Source: Chloroflexi bacterium UBA6077 (GTDB taxonomy: Bacteria > Chloroflexota > UBA6077). From it: a stretch of DNA of 46,138 nt. Positions 1-7,261 of the stretch are shown here, piece by piece. Each line of letters opens with the position of its first letter. Within the stretch, counting starts at the first letter, position 1. The translations under genes and the position numbers were made by a program. The stretch is taken from positions 1 to 46,138 of the forward strand of contig DIXP01000033.1 in NCBI GenBank assembly GCA_002436065.1, given 5' to 3'. Under the pieces are notes generated by a model. That model ran no database searches and had not been told where the DNA came from. It was given only the letters and a program-made list of their open reading frames with translations.

Positions 1-154
1 GCTCGTGCCGCTCGGCCCCAATATGCAGGCTCACCTCCAGCTCCATCAGGGCTTGGCCCATCACCCTGACTCCCTCTCGCAGAAAGTCAGCGTCTCCCTC
101 CATCTCGGCCTTGCGCAACAGCTCCAGTAATGCCATCCTGTACTCGTCGGCCAT
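1..154 (-). CDS. IS256-family (mutator) transposase, N-terminal part, cut by window edge
   Basis: The reverse strand reads an open frame from an ATG at 152-154 to the window edge, giving 51 residues that begin MADEYRMALLELLRKAEMEG and continue with DADFLREGVRV, ALMELEVS and IGAERHE. This is the N-terminal pattern of IS256/mutator transposases, DDE enzymes that move their element by cut-and-paste or copy-out routes. A GAGGAGG ribosome-binding site lies about 8 bases upstream of the ATG. The catalytic DDE residues would lie beyond the window, so it cannot be said whether the gene is intact. No terminal inverted repeat was recognised. Family assignment is confident from the conserved FLREGVRV block; the element borders are unknown. 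Confidence 0.8.
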   Translation of the reverse strand, partial: MADEYRMALLELLRKAEMEGDADFLREGVRVMGQALMELEVSLHIGAERHE

Positions 155-298
155 CGTGTGCTCCTCCTCTTCGGTGATCTCGTCAATCCCGATGAAGACC
201 ACACGGTGGCCGTCTCTGTCAACAGCCTCCTCTACTTACACACTCCAGGGGACTATACCCACCCGAGCAACAGGCTAGGCTTCCGCTCTGTCAGTCTC

Positions 299-350
299 AA
301 GCCCCATTTGGCGACATACCTATACGCCAATTGACCCTAGCCAAAGGGCT
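299..350. repeat. Dispersed intergenic repeat, copy A (diverged)
   Basis: This stretch starts AAGCCCCATTTGGCGACA and continues through CTATACGCC to GCCAAAGGGC. It aligns without gaps in its first half with copies at 4763-4868 and 42588-42690. It lies about 145 bases upstream of the transposase start. Function unknown; see the finding on the three copies. Confidence 0.45.
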
Positions 351-387
351 ACGCCGAACCCAGCAGCACGGTACTCCCGATAGGGAT

Positions 388-545
388 TCACTCGATCGTA
401 TCGTGGTCTCGATCCAACTTGCGTCGTATCTCCCGAGCCAGTCTCTAGCCTAGCCTGGTCAACATCTACGCCAAGAGCTGCCGCTGAATCCTGTCGTCGT
501 CTACTACCAGGATCGTTTCCGTACCCGTCGGCAGTACTTCACTCG
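388..545 (-). pseudogene. Decayed response-regulator receiver domain after the histidine kinase
   Basis: Directly after the kinase stop, in a different frame, the reverse strand reads TSEVLPTGTETILVVDDDRI, then QRQLLA, a stop (TAG, 466-468), MLTRLG, a second stop, and RLAREIRRKL before a TGA at 388-390. ETILVVDDDRIQRQLLA is the start of a receiver (REC) domain with its acidic pocket, the arrangement expected at the C-terminus of a hybrid kinase. A frameshift at the kinase end and at least two stops have removed it, and the phosphoacceptor Asp region is not recognisable. The rest of 155-387 holds repeat copy A and nothing else identifiable. Confidence 0.6.
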
Positions 546-2819
546 TTACCCGTTCACCTGTCTAGAAACGGGGAGATATACGCTGAAAGTACTGCCTCGA
601 CCAAGCTCACTTGTTAGATCCACGTACCCCTGATGATCCTCAACAATCGCATCGACAATCGTTAATCCCAGCCCTAGCCCCGACTTCGCACTGTCCTGAG
701 CTGTCGTGAAGAACGCGTCGAACAGCCTCTTCTGAATCTCGGAGGTGACACCAGGACCAGTATCGATCACTTCAAGTAATATATACTCGCCGGCTTTGAC
801 CTTGTCATACCGATTCAAAGGTCTGTCTAAGTAGACGTTTGACGTCCTAATGGTAATCGTGCCGTTGTCGTGCATCGCCTCACGGGCGTTCGACAGTAGG
901 TTGGCAATGACGCGAGCCAACTGCCTTGCGGATCCAGGCACTGCGATTAGATTTGGGGCCAACTGTAGCTGCAAAGTGAGGGTGTCGGATACGGGAGACA
1001 TCTGGTTAGCGACTCGTCGAATCACACTGTTGAGATCCACAGGCCTACGATCATCCTTTGCGCGTCTGCCGAGGGTGAGCATATCCTCGGTGATCGACGC
1101 AATCTGCCTGGCTGCCTCCAGCATGGTATCGCACATCGGTACCGCAGGATGGTCTTCAGGAAGCTGTGTCTTTATCAGCCCTGGGCAGTTGGTGAGAGGC
1201 AGAAGGAAGTTCCTGAGATCGTGTGCGGCCTGGACCGCAACTCGACCAGCAGCCTCTAGCCTGTGGGCACGCAGCAACTGTTGCTCCATCACCCTGTACC
1301 GACTCGTGTCCCGCGCGGCAGTCGCCACACCGACAGCTTGCCCGTACCGATCACGGATGGGTATCTTCCGTACAAAGCAGACTCTGTCTGGCTGTCCTGG
1401 AAATGCGGTTTCGAACTCGACAGCAGCTCTCGTTACAGCAGCCTGAAGGTCTTGCTCCAACCACTGACGCCCGGCTTCTGGCCCAAAGAGATCCTCAAGC
1501 GTCCTACCCAGGATATCTTGCTTCTCCATACCCAGCCATGCTGCAAAGGCTGAATTCACTAGTATGTAGCGACCATCACGATCCTTCACAGTGATCGCAT
1601 CGTCTATGGCATCCACCAAGGTCTGACATCGCTGCTCGCTATCCCACAGCGCGTCTTCCCACTGCTTACGCTGCTTGACGTCCTCGCCCATGATAACGAC
1701 CTGATCCTCAACCAGCGACGAAAAGCGACACTCAAATACGCGCTCTGCTCCCATCACTGTCGTGACAGCTTCACATACCAGTGGGGCTTGTGCGGTGAGA
1801 GCTCCGGTGATGGCATCCTCAACTTGTCCACCGATCCCAGAACACAAGTAGTGTTGCGCAGGCTGACCTGTGATCGACTTCGGCAGATCGTGATGCTCTG
1901 TCCATACCCCACTCTGATGGTTCAGAAGTGCACCATCAAAGGGCAACCGGAAGTCTTGAGAGCGAACATGAACGTCCTCGCGAGCTGGTCGTCCTGCACC
2001 AATGGTGGTTCGGAAGGCTGTTTCAATCCCGCTCACATCTTCGGAATTGATGAACTCGAATATGGATTCCCCGGTCAACTCCTCAGAACGATACCCTTTG
2101 GTACCCATGTGGACAGGACTCGCGTACCGAATGGCTTCATTGGCGTCTACGCACCCGACCATGTTCAGCATGTTCTCGGTGGTCTGTCGCAGCCTCGCCT
2201 CCCTTTCCCGCAGTGCAGCTTCAGTGCAAAGGCGTTCCAGGGAGCGTCCCAGGATCTCAGGAATTGTCTGCAGAAGGATCTGTTCCTGCGGCTCCCACGG
2301 CCCCGGTTCCGAGACGTTGTCAAGCCCTACGAATCCCCGCAGTTCTCCAGCTACCATCACCGGTAGCACCCGCAGAGACTCGATTCCTTGGCTCTCCAAT
2401 ATGATCCTCTCGGTCTCGGCTTCAGGTGGTAGCAGCGTGCTATGGGTAATCTCGATCGACTCGCCGCGCCGCAGTCTGGAAATTCCCCAAGGAAACATCC
2501 CCGATGAGAGGTTCTGCCGGTGCTGCTTCCGGGAGCCAATTTCCTCCGAACACCATTCGTGGGTGTTGTCCATGATCGACCCATCAGCACGAAACAGGAA
2601 TAGATACGCCCGATCGGCCCCAACCAGCATACCCAAGTCGGCCAGGGATGCCTCAACAGCAGCATCGAAACTCGTCAGCTTCACGAAGCGCGACAGAATT
2701 CGTGAAAGGGTAGTCTCGAATTCCAGTCTGCGCCGTAAGGACTCTTCAACTCGTTTGCGGACCGCGATCTCCCGCTGCAGGTAACTGTCCGAATGCAGTA
2801 GCCTCTTATTGCGTGCCAT
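546..2819 (-). CDS. GAF/PAS sensor histidine kinase
   Basis: 757-residue cytoplasmic sensor kinase with no membrane segment. Order: short coiled N-terminus (15-40), GAF domain (about 46-195), PAS-like region (about 207-290), second PAS (about 398-508), HisKA dimerisation domain with phosphoacceptor His533 in AAHDLRNFLLP, and HATPase_c (about 625-751) with N-box ANLLSNAREAM, G1 box DTGPG (686-690) and G2 box GLGLGL (714-719). All elements for ATP binding and autophosphorylation are present. The ATG at 2817-2819 is the first start in the frame; the Shine-Dalgarno match is weak. The receiver that probably once followed is decayed (388-545). The single-domain regulator at 3347 on the same strand, or the NarL-type regulator at 5163, could be its partner. 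The signal sensed cannot be told. Confidence 0.9.
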   Translation of the reverse strand: MARNKRLLHSDSYLQREIAVRKRVEESLRRRLEFETTLSRILSRFVKLTSFDAAVEASLADLGMLVGADRAYLFLFRADGSIMDNTHEWCSEEIGSRKQHRQNLSSGMFPWGISRLRRGESIEITHSTLLPPEAETERIILESQGIESLRVLPVMVAGELRGFVGLDNVSEPGPWEPQEQILLQTIPEILGRSLERLCTEAALREREARLRQTTENMLNMVGCVDANEAIRYASPVHMGTKGYRSEELTGESIFEFINSEDVSGIETAFRTTIGAGRPAREDVHVRSQDFRLPFDGALLNHQSGVWTEHHDLPKSITGQPAQHYLCSGIGGQVEDAITGALTAQAPLVCEAVTTVMGAERVFECRFSSLVEDQVVIMGEDVKQRKQWEDALWDSEQRCQTLVDAIDDAITVKDRDGRYILVNSAFAAWLGMEKQDILGRTLEDLFGPEAGRQWLEQDLQAAVTRAAVEFETAFPGQPDRVCFVRKIPIRDRYGQAVGVATAARDTSRYRVMEQQLLRAHRLEAAGRVAVQAAHDLRNFLLPLTNCPGLIKTQLPEDHPAVPMCDTMLEAARQIASITEDMLTLGRRAKDDRRPVDLNSVIRRVANQMSPVSDTLTLQLQLAPNLIAVPGSARQLARVIANLLSNAREAMHDNGTITIRTSNVYLDRPLNRYDKVKAGEYILLEVIDTGPGVTSEIQKRLFDAFFTTAQDSAKSGLGLGLTIVDAIVEDHQGYVDLTSELGRGSTFSVYLPVSRQVNG

Positions 2820-3346
2820 TACTAGTCACCAATGTCCACTTTCAAAACGAGGAGTTGCTCGCTCTGTGTCCCCTCGCGTGCAACCTCATGTCGGAAAGCG
2901 AGGCTGTGTTCCCGATTGAGTTGGTTTAAGTTCGGTTACAGTATTGACAAGAATGCAGCATTCGTAGGTTGTTCGCGTTACAATCAATGGCCGGACGAGC
3001 ATCAATGGCTCGGACACTGCTGCCAGAGAACTAAGAGGGATTTGTCGAATGCGTGCGCCACCAGAATCGACGCATCGATTGCATCCATGCGTAATCCATT
3101 TTGCCATGATTGGCCACCAATTGGGGTCAAGGAGGGAGACGATCCGCAAAGGCGCCTCGTCGGGTTTCTTCTTCATTCTGCACCGAATGGTCGGCGAGCA
3201 GCATCCAGAGGTCCGCAGAGGCATTCTCCAGACACACCTCCACCAACCGCAGGGTCTGGGTTCGAATGGCTCCAGTCTTGGTGGAGCGTTATCCCATCAT
3301 TTCACCCGCCGCACCCTGTTACGGCTGCTCGTCTCCACAGCTCCGT
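2820..3346. other. 527-bp gap with no assignable gene; possible decayed reading frame on the minus strand
   Basis: No long frame here looks protein-like. On the reverse strand at about 3128-3290 a short stop-bounded stretch reads naturally (TKTGAIRTQTLRLVEVCLEN, then ASADLWMLLADHSVQNEEET) and ends at a TGA near 3128. It has no ATG and no clear ribosome-binding site, so it is more likely a remnant than a gene. Its family was not recognised. No terminator or promoter could be supported. Confidence 0.35.
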
Positions 3347-3853
3347 TCAGCTGTCTGGTGCCGGCCGCATTTCGCCGACAGGCGGTGCAGCGAGGGCCGC
3401 TGATGCAGCCTTGCCATCATAAGGTGTAGAGGAGGGTGAAGGGCAGCCGACAGGAAAGGCAATCCCTAGAGTTTGAGTCACGGCCGTCAAGAGCGCCACA
3501 GGGCTGAATGGTTTCGGGAAATGCCCGTCTGCACCAGCCGCGAGGACATCAGATCTATCATCAGCACTCGACTTGCGTGTCAGCATGATCACCTTGATTC
3601 TGGAAGTCAATGGATTGGCTTTCAGAAGCCGGCACACCTCCAGGCCACCCATGCCGGGCATCATTTCGTCCAACAGCACGAGGTTGGGCCGATAACGGTG
3701 CACCATATCCAGGGCCTCGTGACCATCCCTTGCGTGAATGATTGTCAAGTCTGCTGGGGCAAGAGTGATCGCCACCGCCTTCCGGATTAGGCTATCATCA
3801 TCGACAAGCAGCACAGTCTGTTGCACCTGACACTGACCATCCGACCCCGTCAC
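3347..3853 (-). CDS. Single-domain response regulator (receiver only)
   Basis: 168 residues from a GTG start; no in-frame ATG exists upstream of the domain. A CheY-type receiver occupies about residues 12-132: acidic pocket D18-D20 in VLLVDDDSLIRK, phosphoacceptor Asp62 in LVLLDEMMPGMGG, switch Thr92 in VIMLTRK and conserved Lys114 in FPKPFSP. The remaining 36 residues are rich in Pro, Ser and Ala and carry no output domain, so it likely acts by protein-protein contact or within a phosphorelay. It lies between the kinase gene and the GvpL/F-like gene on the same strand, with a 527-bp gap to the kinase, so co-transcription is possible but not shown. Confidence 0.85.
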   Translation of the reverse strand: MTGSDGQCQVQQTVLLVDDDSLIRKAVAITLAPADLTIIHARDGHEALDMVHRYRPNLVLLDEMMPGMGGLEVCRLLKANPLTSRIKVIMLTRKSSADDRSDVLAAGADGHFPKPFSPVALLTAVTQTLGIAFPVGCPSPSSTPYDGKAASAALAAPPVGEMRPAPDS

Positions 3854-3940
3854 AGACTATACCCACCAATGCATGATGAGCGGTCAAACAGGGCCCAGGG
3901 ACGCTTCAATACAGAGCACTCAATTCCATAGCATCCAATA

Positions 3941-4612
3941 TCAAGGATCAAGATCTACCTCTCTGCAGCCGCCTGGGACTGCCTGTTCTCCTGGCCGCCT
4001 GGGTGCATTGACTCGACTAGGCACTGCAGACGGGGGATCCATAGTCTCGCCGCAGTTGGTCCAGACCAAGCGAAGTTGTTGCTCCCGATCCAGTCTAGAA
4101 GCTAACTCACGAAGGTGATCGACGAAATCACCCTCCGATTCGCGAGAGACCAGAAATGTTGCACTCATCACGGTGTCGTAGTCAGTAGGAGGATGCACTT
4201 GGCAATGCACCGCCCACTGCGACAGGGAGGAGACCGATAGAAGCGCCATCTCCTCTTTGCGGCGACCAAACTCATCCATCATCAGTTGGCCAATCCGCAA
4301 CCGTATCTTCATCGTTTCGAAGGGGGACAAGCTCTCCGCCACCATTGTCCGCAAAGCCGCCACACCCTCTGTCTCCATGATCTTGTCTAGGGCTTGACTC
4401 GTATCCCAATGGCTGACGACCTCAAATCGCACCAGGCCACCAACCTCGACGCATCTGCCATCTGCTCGGCAACCATCCAGCAAAACAGCTGTCTCAGACT
4501 GAGACGGAATGTTTGGCCCGCCCCTGAGTTCAGAATCAGGTTCCATATAGACATCCCGCTCCTCATCGAGACTCGTTTTCTCTCTATGGTCGAGCAGGTC
4601 CCTGCCCGCCAC
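3941..4612 (-). CDS. GvpL/GvpF-like gas-vesicle-type protein, divergent
   Basis: 223 residues from a GTG, the first start after an upstream stop. Residues about 60-185 follow the layout of the GvpL/GvpF family: VRFEVVSHWDTSQAL (61-75), a helical region, RIGQLMMDEFGRRKEE (106-121), then PPTDYDTVMSATFLVSR (141-157) and an F-x3-LRELASRLD helix leading to LRLVWTN. In typical GvpL/F the last block ends in a GPxPPYSF-like motif; here it is TNCGETMDPPS, so that signature is missing. The N-terminal 50 residues do not match the usual YxYGVV start, which may mean a truncated or frameshifted N-terminus. No other gas vesicle gene (for example gvpA) is in the window. Assignment rests on pattern memory alone. 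It is a neighbour of two-component genes. Confidence 0.5.
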   Translation of the reverse strand: MAGRDLLDHREKTSLDEERDVYMEPDSELRGGPNIPSQSETAVLLDGCRADGRCVEVGGLVRFEVVSHWDTSQALDKIMETEGVAALRTMVAESLSPFETMKIRLRIGQLMMDEFGRRKEEMALLSVSSLSQWAVHCQVHPPTDYDTVMSATFLVSRESEGDFVDHLRELASRLDREQQLRLVWTNCGETMDPPSAVPSRVNAPRRPGEQAVPGGCREVDLDP

Positions 4613-5162
4613 CCAACACGAATAGACCTACATTTCCGGCATACCAAGCGAACACTACGCAGAGCTGCAACCCTTGTACTTCTGCTGCATAGAGCCGATT
4701 GACGATGCTCACTCATTCCATCCGCACGACTTCTAGATACTGCCATTGGCCCTCCCTTACCCAAAGCCCCAGATGGCCAGACTCCTATACGCCATGTGGC
4801 TATTGGCCAAGGGGCCTCTCTTCGCCCTCAAGAGGCTGAGGCCAGCAGCAGGGGCCACACGGCTTGACTACCTTCTCTCATGACCGCGACCGTTGCTGCC
4901 CACCGATAGTAACCGACACCCCGTAATCTCCGTTGCATCAACCGTTCACTGTACTCCAAGTTCGTCAGCATGCCCGTTGCACAAGCGAAGGAAGAAGGGT
5001 ATCATCATGTACACTGATTAGTGTCTATTGGTGCTACGCCCTCAGCCTTCCGCTGGTGCTTGGTGTACACCACCGCTTCCCATGTTGTGTCACCGCGTTC
5101 GTTCGGTGCATGTACCCAATGATTCAGCTATGGCGTGCGGGCAAGGGAGAAATGGTAGAGTC
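4613..5162. other. 550-bp divergent intergenic region between the GvpL/F-like gene and the NarL-type regulator
   Basis: It must hold the promoters of two divergent genes, but no convincing -35/-10 pair was found. It contains repeat copy B (4763-4868). On the reverse strand, about 4616-4741, a stop-bounded stretch starting at a GTG reads SIVNRLYAAEVQGLQLCVVF and on to GGGQGPARP. It could be a decayed N-terminus of the adjacent gene, but no homology was recognised. Confidence 0.4.
4763..4868. repeat. Dispersed intergenic repeat, copy B
   Basis: The core reads AAAGCCCCAGATGGCCAGAC, then TATACGCC, GTGGCTATTGGCCAA and GGGGCC. A weaker match to copy C (42588-42690) continues through CTGAGGCCAGCA and GGCCACA. 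The first 20 bases are identical to copy C apart from one edge base. It sits about 150 bases upstream of the GvpL/F-like start and about 300 bases upstream of the divergent regulator. It is not an obvious hairpin and has no coding sense. Confidence 0.6.
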
Positions 5163-5834
5163 ATGCAACAGATTTCCGTTCTAATCGTTGATGACCATCC
5201 AGTGGTTCGTCAGGGACTGAAGTACATGCTCGAGTCATCACCGCATATTAGCGTGGTGGGCGAGGCCTCAACTGCTTTGGAGGGGATGGAGATGATCTCC
5301 AAATTGTGCCCCTCAGTGGTCCTAATGGATATCGAGATACCAGGAATGAACGGAGTTGAAGCCACCCAGCACATTACGGAACAGTCTCCGCAAGTCCCTG
5401 TCGTGGTGATGACGGTACACACTGAGGATGATTACGTTTCGAGCGCCCTCCAGGCCGGAGCAGTAGGCTACATCCTCAAGGACGCACCCAGCAATGAGAT
5501 ATGCCGAGCAGTTGAATCGGCGGCAATGGGCGAGATGGCAATTAGAGCTGCCCTGTTCCATCGGGCGATCGACTGGAACCATGAGAGTGCGACGAGTACA
5601 GAGCGACCACAAAGCGAAACCCAGCGAGGCAGGCAGGTTGGAGACCTGACAGATCGAGAGAACGTTGTCCTGAGGCTACTGGCCCAGGGGTTGAGCAACA
5701 AAGAGATTGGGGCGCAGCTTTACATTTCCCGAGGCACTGTCAAGAAGCACGTTGAGAACATACTGGCCAAGTTGAGTGCTCGCGACAGAACCGACGCAGT
5801 TGCCATCGCTATGCGGTTGGGGCTGGTGGAATGA
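5163..5834 (+). CDS. NarL/FixJ-family response regulator (receiver plus LuxR-type HTH)
   Basis: 223 residues. The ATG at 5163 is chosen because the receiver begins at once (MQQISVLIVDDHPVVRQGL), with a purine-rich AAGGGAG/GGTAGAG stretch upstream; starts further upstream in this frame would add a non-conserved leader. The receiver (1-120) has D10/D11, phosphoacceptor Asp56 in VVLMDIEIPGMNG, Thr84 and Lys106. A linker (about 135-158) leads to a LuxR-type helix-turn-helix (161-223) with LTDRENVVLRLLAQGLSNKE and the recognition helix SRGTVKKHVENIL. It should act as a DNA-binding transcription factor when phosphorylated. Targets are unknown; the neighbouring signalling genes and the polysaccharide locus are candidates. 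Confidence 0.92.
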   Translation: MQQISVLIVDDHPVVRQGLKYMLESSPHISVVGEASTALEGMEMISKLCPSVVLMDIEIPGMNGVEATQHITEQSPQVPVVVMTVHTEDDYVSSALQAGAVGYILKDAPSNEICRAVESAAMGEMAIRAALFHRAIDWNHESATSTERPQSETQRGRQVGDLTDRENVVLRLLAQGLSNKEIGAQLYISRGTVKKHVENILAKLSARDRTDAVAIAMRLGLVE

Positions 5835-5906
5835 GAGTGTATTCCTTGCTCACGATAGCCCCGTCGAGGGGATGGCTCGAGACTGCGTCGCGTCCCACAT
5901 AGAGGC

Positions 5907-5931
5907 GGACCGTGTGGGGGCCACACGGTCC
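5907..5931 (+). terminator. Strong GC hairpin downstream of the NarL-type regulator
   Basis: Two 11-base arms pair perfectly (GGACCGTGTGG and CCACACGGTCC) around a GGG loop, 73 bases after the regulator stop. There is no T-run behind it, so it is not a classic intrinsic terminator. It may protect the 3' end or take part in factor-aided termination. Confidence 0.4.
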
Positions 5932-5954
5932 TATGCCACTCGGCCACGGTCCAT

Positions 5955-6355
5955 TTGGCAGAGCCACACAAGGCCGTTCGCGTCGGCGAGTCCCCTGTTG
6001 ACGTCTGGGGTGCGCATCTGTACAGTTACGATCCAGGTTGGCGAAAGCTGCCCTGGATCGATCTGGCCTACTCCCACAACTGTACAGCGATTTCCGCGAT
6101 TACGTCCGATCGATCCAGGGCCACCAGTCCACCCCGATATGGGCCACGGAACTGGGAACCAGCTGGGGCTACAGGGACATCTCCCCGTGATCTGACGGCC
6201 TCGCTCGTGGCAGCCACTACGCCTGGCCAGAGATGTGCAGTTTTCTGGCCGAGTTGATATCGTGGTTGGAGCAGGAGGGCGTGGACCGGCGGTTCCTCTT
6301 CGGGACCAATCCGGCACCCGATCCCTGTCTTCCCGATAGGACACTCGATCGATAA
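5955..6355 (+). pseudogene. Decayed glycoside-hydrolase-like (TIM-barrel) fragment
   Basis: Three pieces in two frames read as one protein. Piece 1 (frame of 5955) has SPVDVWGAHLYSYDPGW and LPWIDLAYSHN. After a shift near 6080 comes LYSDFRDYVRSIQGHQSTPI followed by WATELGTSWGYRDISP and an in-frame TGA (6188-6190). The third piece reads SHYAWPEMCSFLAELISWLE and runs to a TAA at 6353-6355. Strands ending in GAHLY and PIWATELG are typical of late strands of GH5/GH39/GH53-type barrels, where the Glu of TELG would be the nucleophile. It lacks an N-terminal half and a proper start. No exact family can be given. The next gene starts 11 bases later. Confidence 0.6.
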
Positions 6356-6366
6356 GAGGTCTTGCT

Positions 6367-7215
6367 GTGAACGCAACTTCTCATAGATGTATGCCGATCT
6401 TGAACGCCCTTCCCTGGCCAGCCATAGTCTTTGGCCCCAATGGCAGCCTTCAGACAATGAACGAGGCTGCCGAGGAGTTGTTCCGCCGACAGGCTGCCTC
6501 AGGCGGAATCCACACCTGCGGCGACCCTGCTTCCGCGGCCCTAGCTTGGCTGGCAAGCGAGTTATATACTTTCGCAATCGAGACTCAGCGGGAGTCCTCC
6601 ATCGTGAAGGAGTTGTCTCTCATCGGCGGTTCCAGGATGTACCAGGTTCACCTTGCACGCGTCTTAGGACAAGAGGAAGAGTCAGAAGGGATCGTTGCCG
6701 TGCTGAGGGAGGTACTGCCGGAGGAGCGCACTCAGGGCCAATGGGCGTTGGCGCAGAATGAGACACCTCGCACACTCGTGGACCCAGTCACCGGCCTTCA
6801 TAATCGGAACGGGTTCTCGGTGCTGGCGAAGCGCCTGCTCAAGCTAGCCGAGCAGCAGTGCCGAGACTTGGCCTACCTGGTCTGCACAGTAGACTGCGGG
6901 GAGGATGACGACGCCAATACCAGCACGGCGGCGGATGGAAAGCTCATGGCCGTTGCGCGCACCCTTCAGGAGAGCTATCGCTCCTCGGATGTCATCGCCC
7001 GCATGGGGAGAAATCAATTTGCCGTCCTGGTGATGGGATCCTTGGAGTGGAGTGTGGAGGTCCTGAGGGATCGGCTACATGACGCCATCCAAACCGGCAG
7101 AACTCGAGGGGAGAGTGGCCACCAGGTGGGCATCCAGGTGGGGTTGATGCCCTACGACCCAGAGTACCCACGCGATGTAGATGAGCTGCTGGCGAGAATC
7201 CCGGGCAACGTGTAG
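6367..7215 (+). CDS. PAS-GGDEF protein with degenerate GGDEF motif
   Basis: 282 residues from a GTG at 6367; an ATG at 6391 is an alternative start. A PAS-like domain (about 9-115) contains NALPWPAIVFGPNGSLQTMN. A GGDEF-fold domain (about 138-278) has the family opening DPVTGLHNRNGF (139-150) and SSDVIARMGRNQFAVLV, where GRNQF (214-218) stands in place of GGDEF. The acidic residues needed for metal and GTP binding are lost, so it should not make cyclic di-GMP; such proteins usually act as sensors or binding partners. No EF/EAL domain follows. It converges on the polysaccharide locus with a 46-bp gap and no visible terminator. Confidence 0.8.
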   Translation: MNATSHRCMPILNALPWPAIVFGPNGSLQTMNEAAEELFRRQAASGGIHTCGDPASAALAWLASELYTFAIETQRESSIVKELSLIGGSRMYQVHLARVLGQEEESEGIVAVLREVLPEERTQGQWALAQNETPRTLVDPVTGLHNRNGFSVLAKRLLKLAEQQCRDLAYLVCTVDCGEDDDANTSTAADGKLMAVARTLQESYRSSDVIARMGRNQFAVLVMGSLEWSVEVLRDRLHDAIQTGRTRGESGHQVGIQVGLMPYDPEYPRDVDELLARIPGNV

Positions 7216-7261
7216 CGGGGAGTCTGGTGCTAGGCAGATCGATGGAAGACGAAGTGCTCGT

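Noticed and set aside
2832..3422. Plus-strand open frame of nearly 200 codons opposite the response regulator region
   Set aside because: Composition is not protein-like (many Cys, Arg and Ser, no motif) and it overlaps a clear receiver gene on the other strand.
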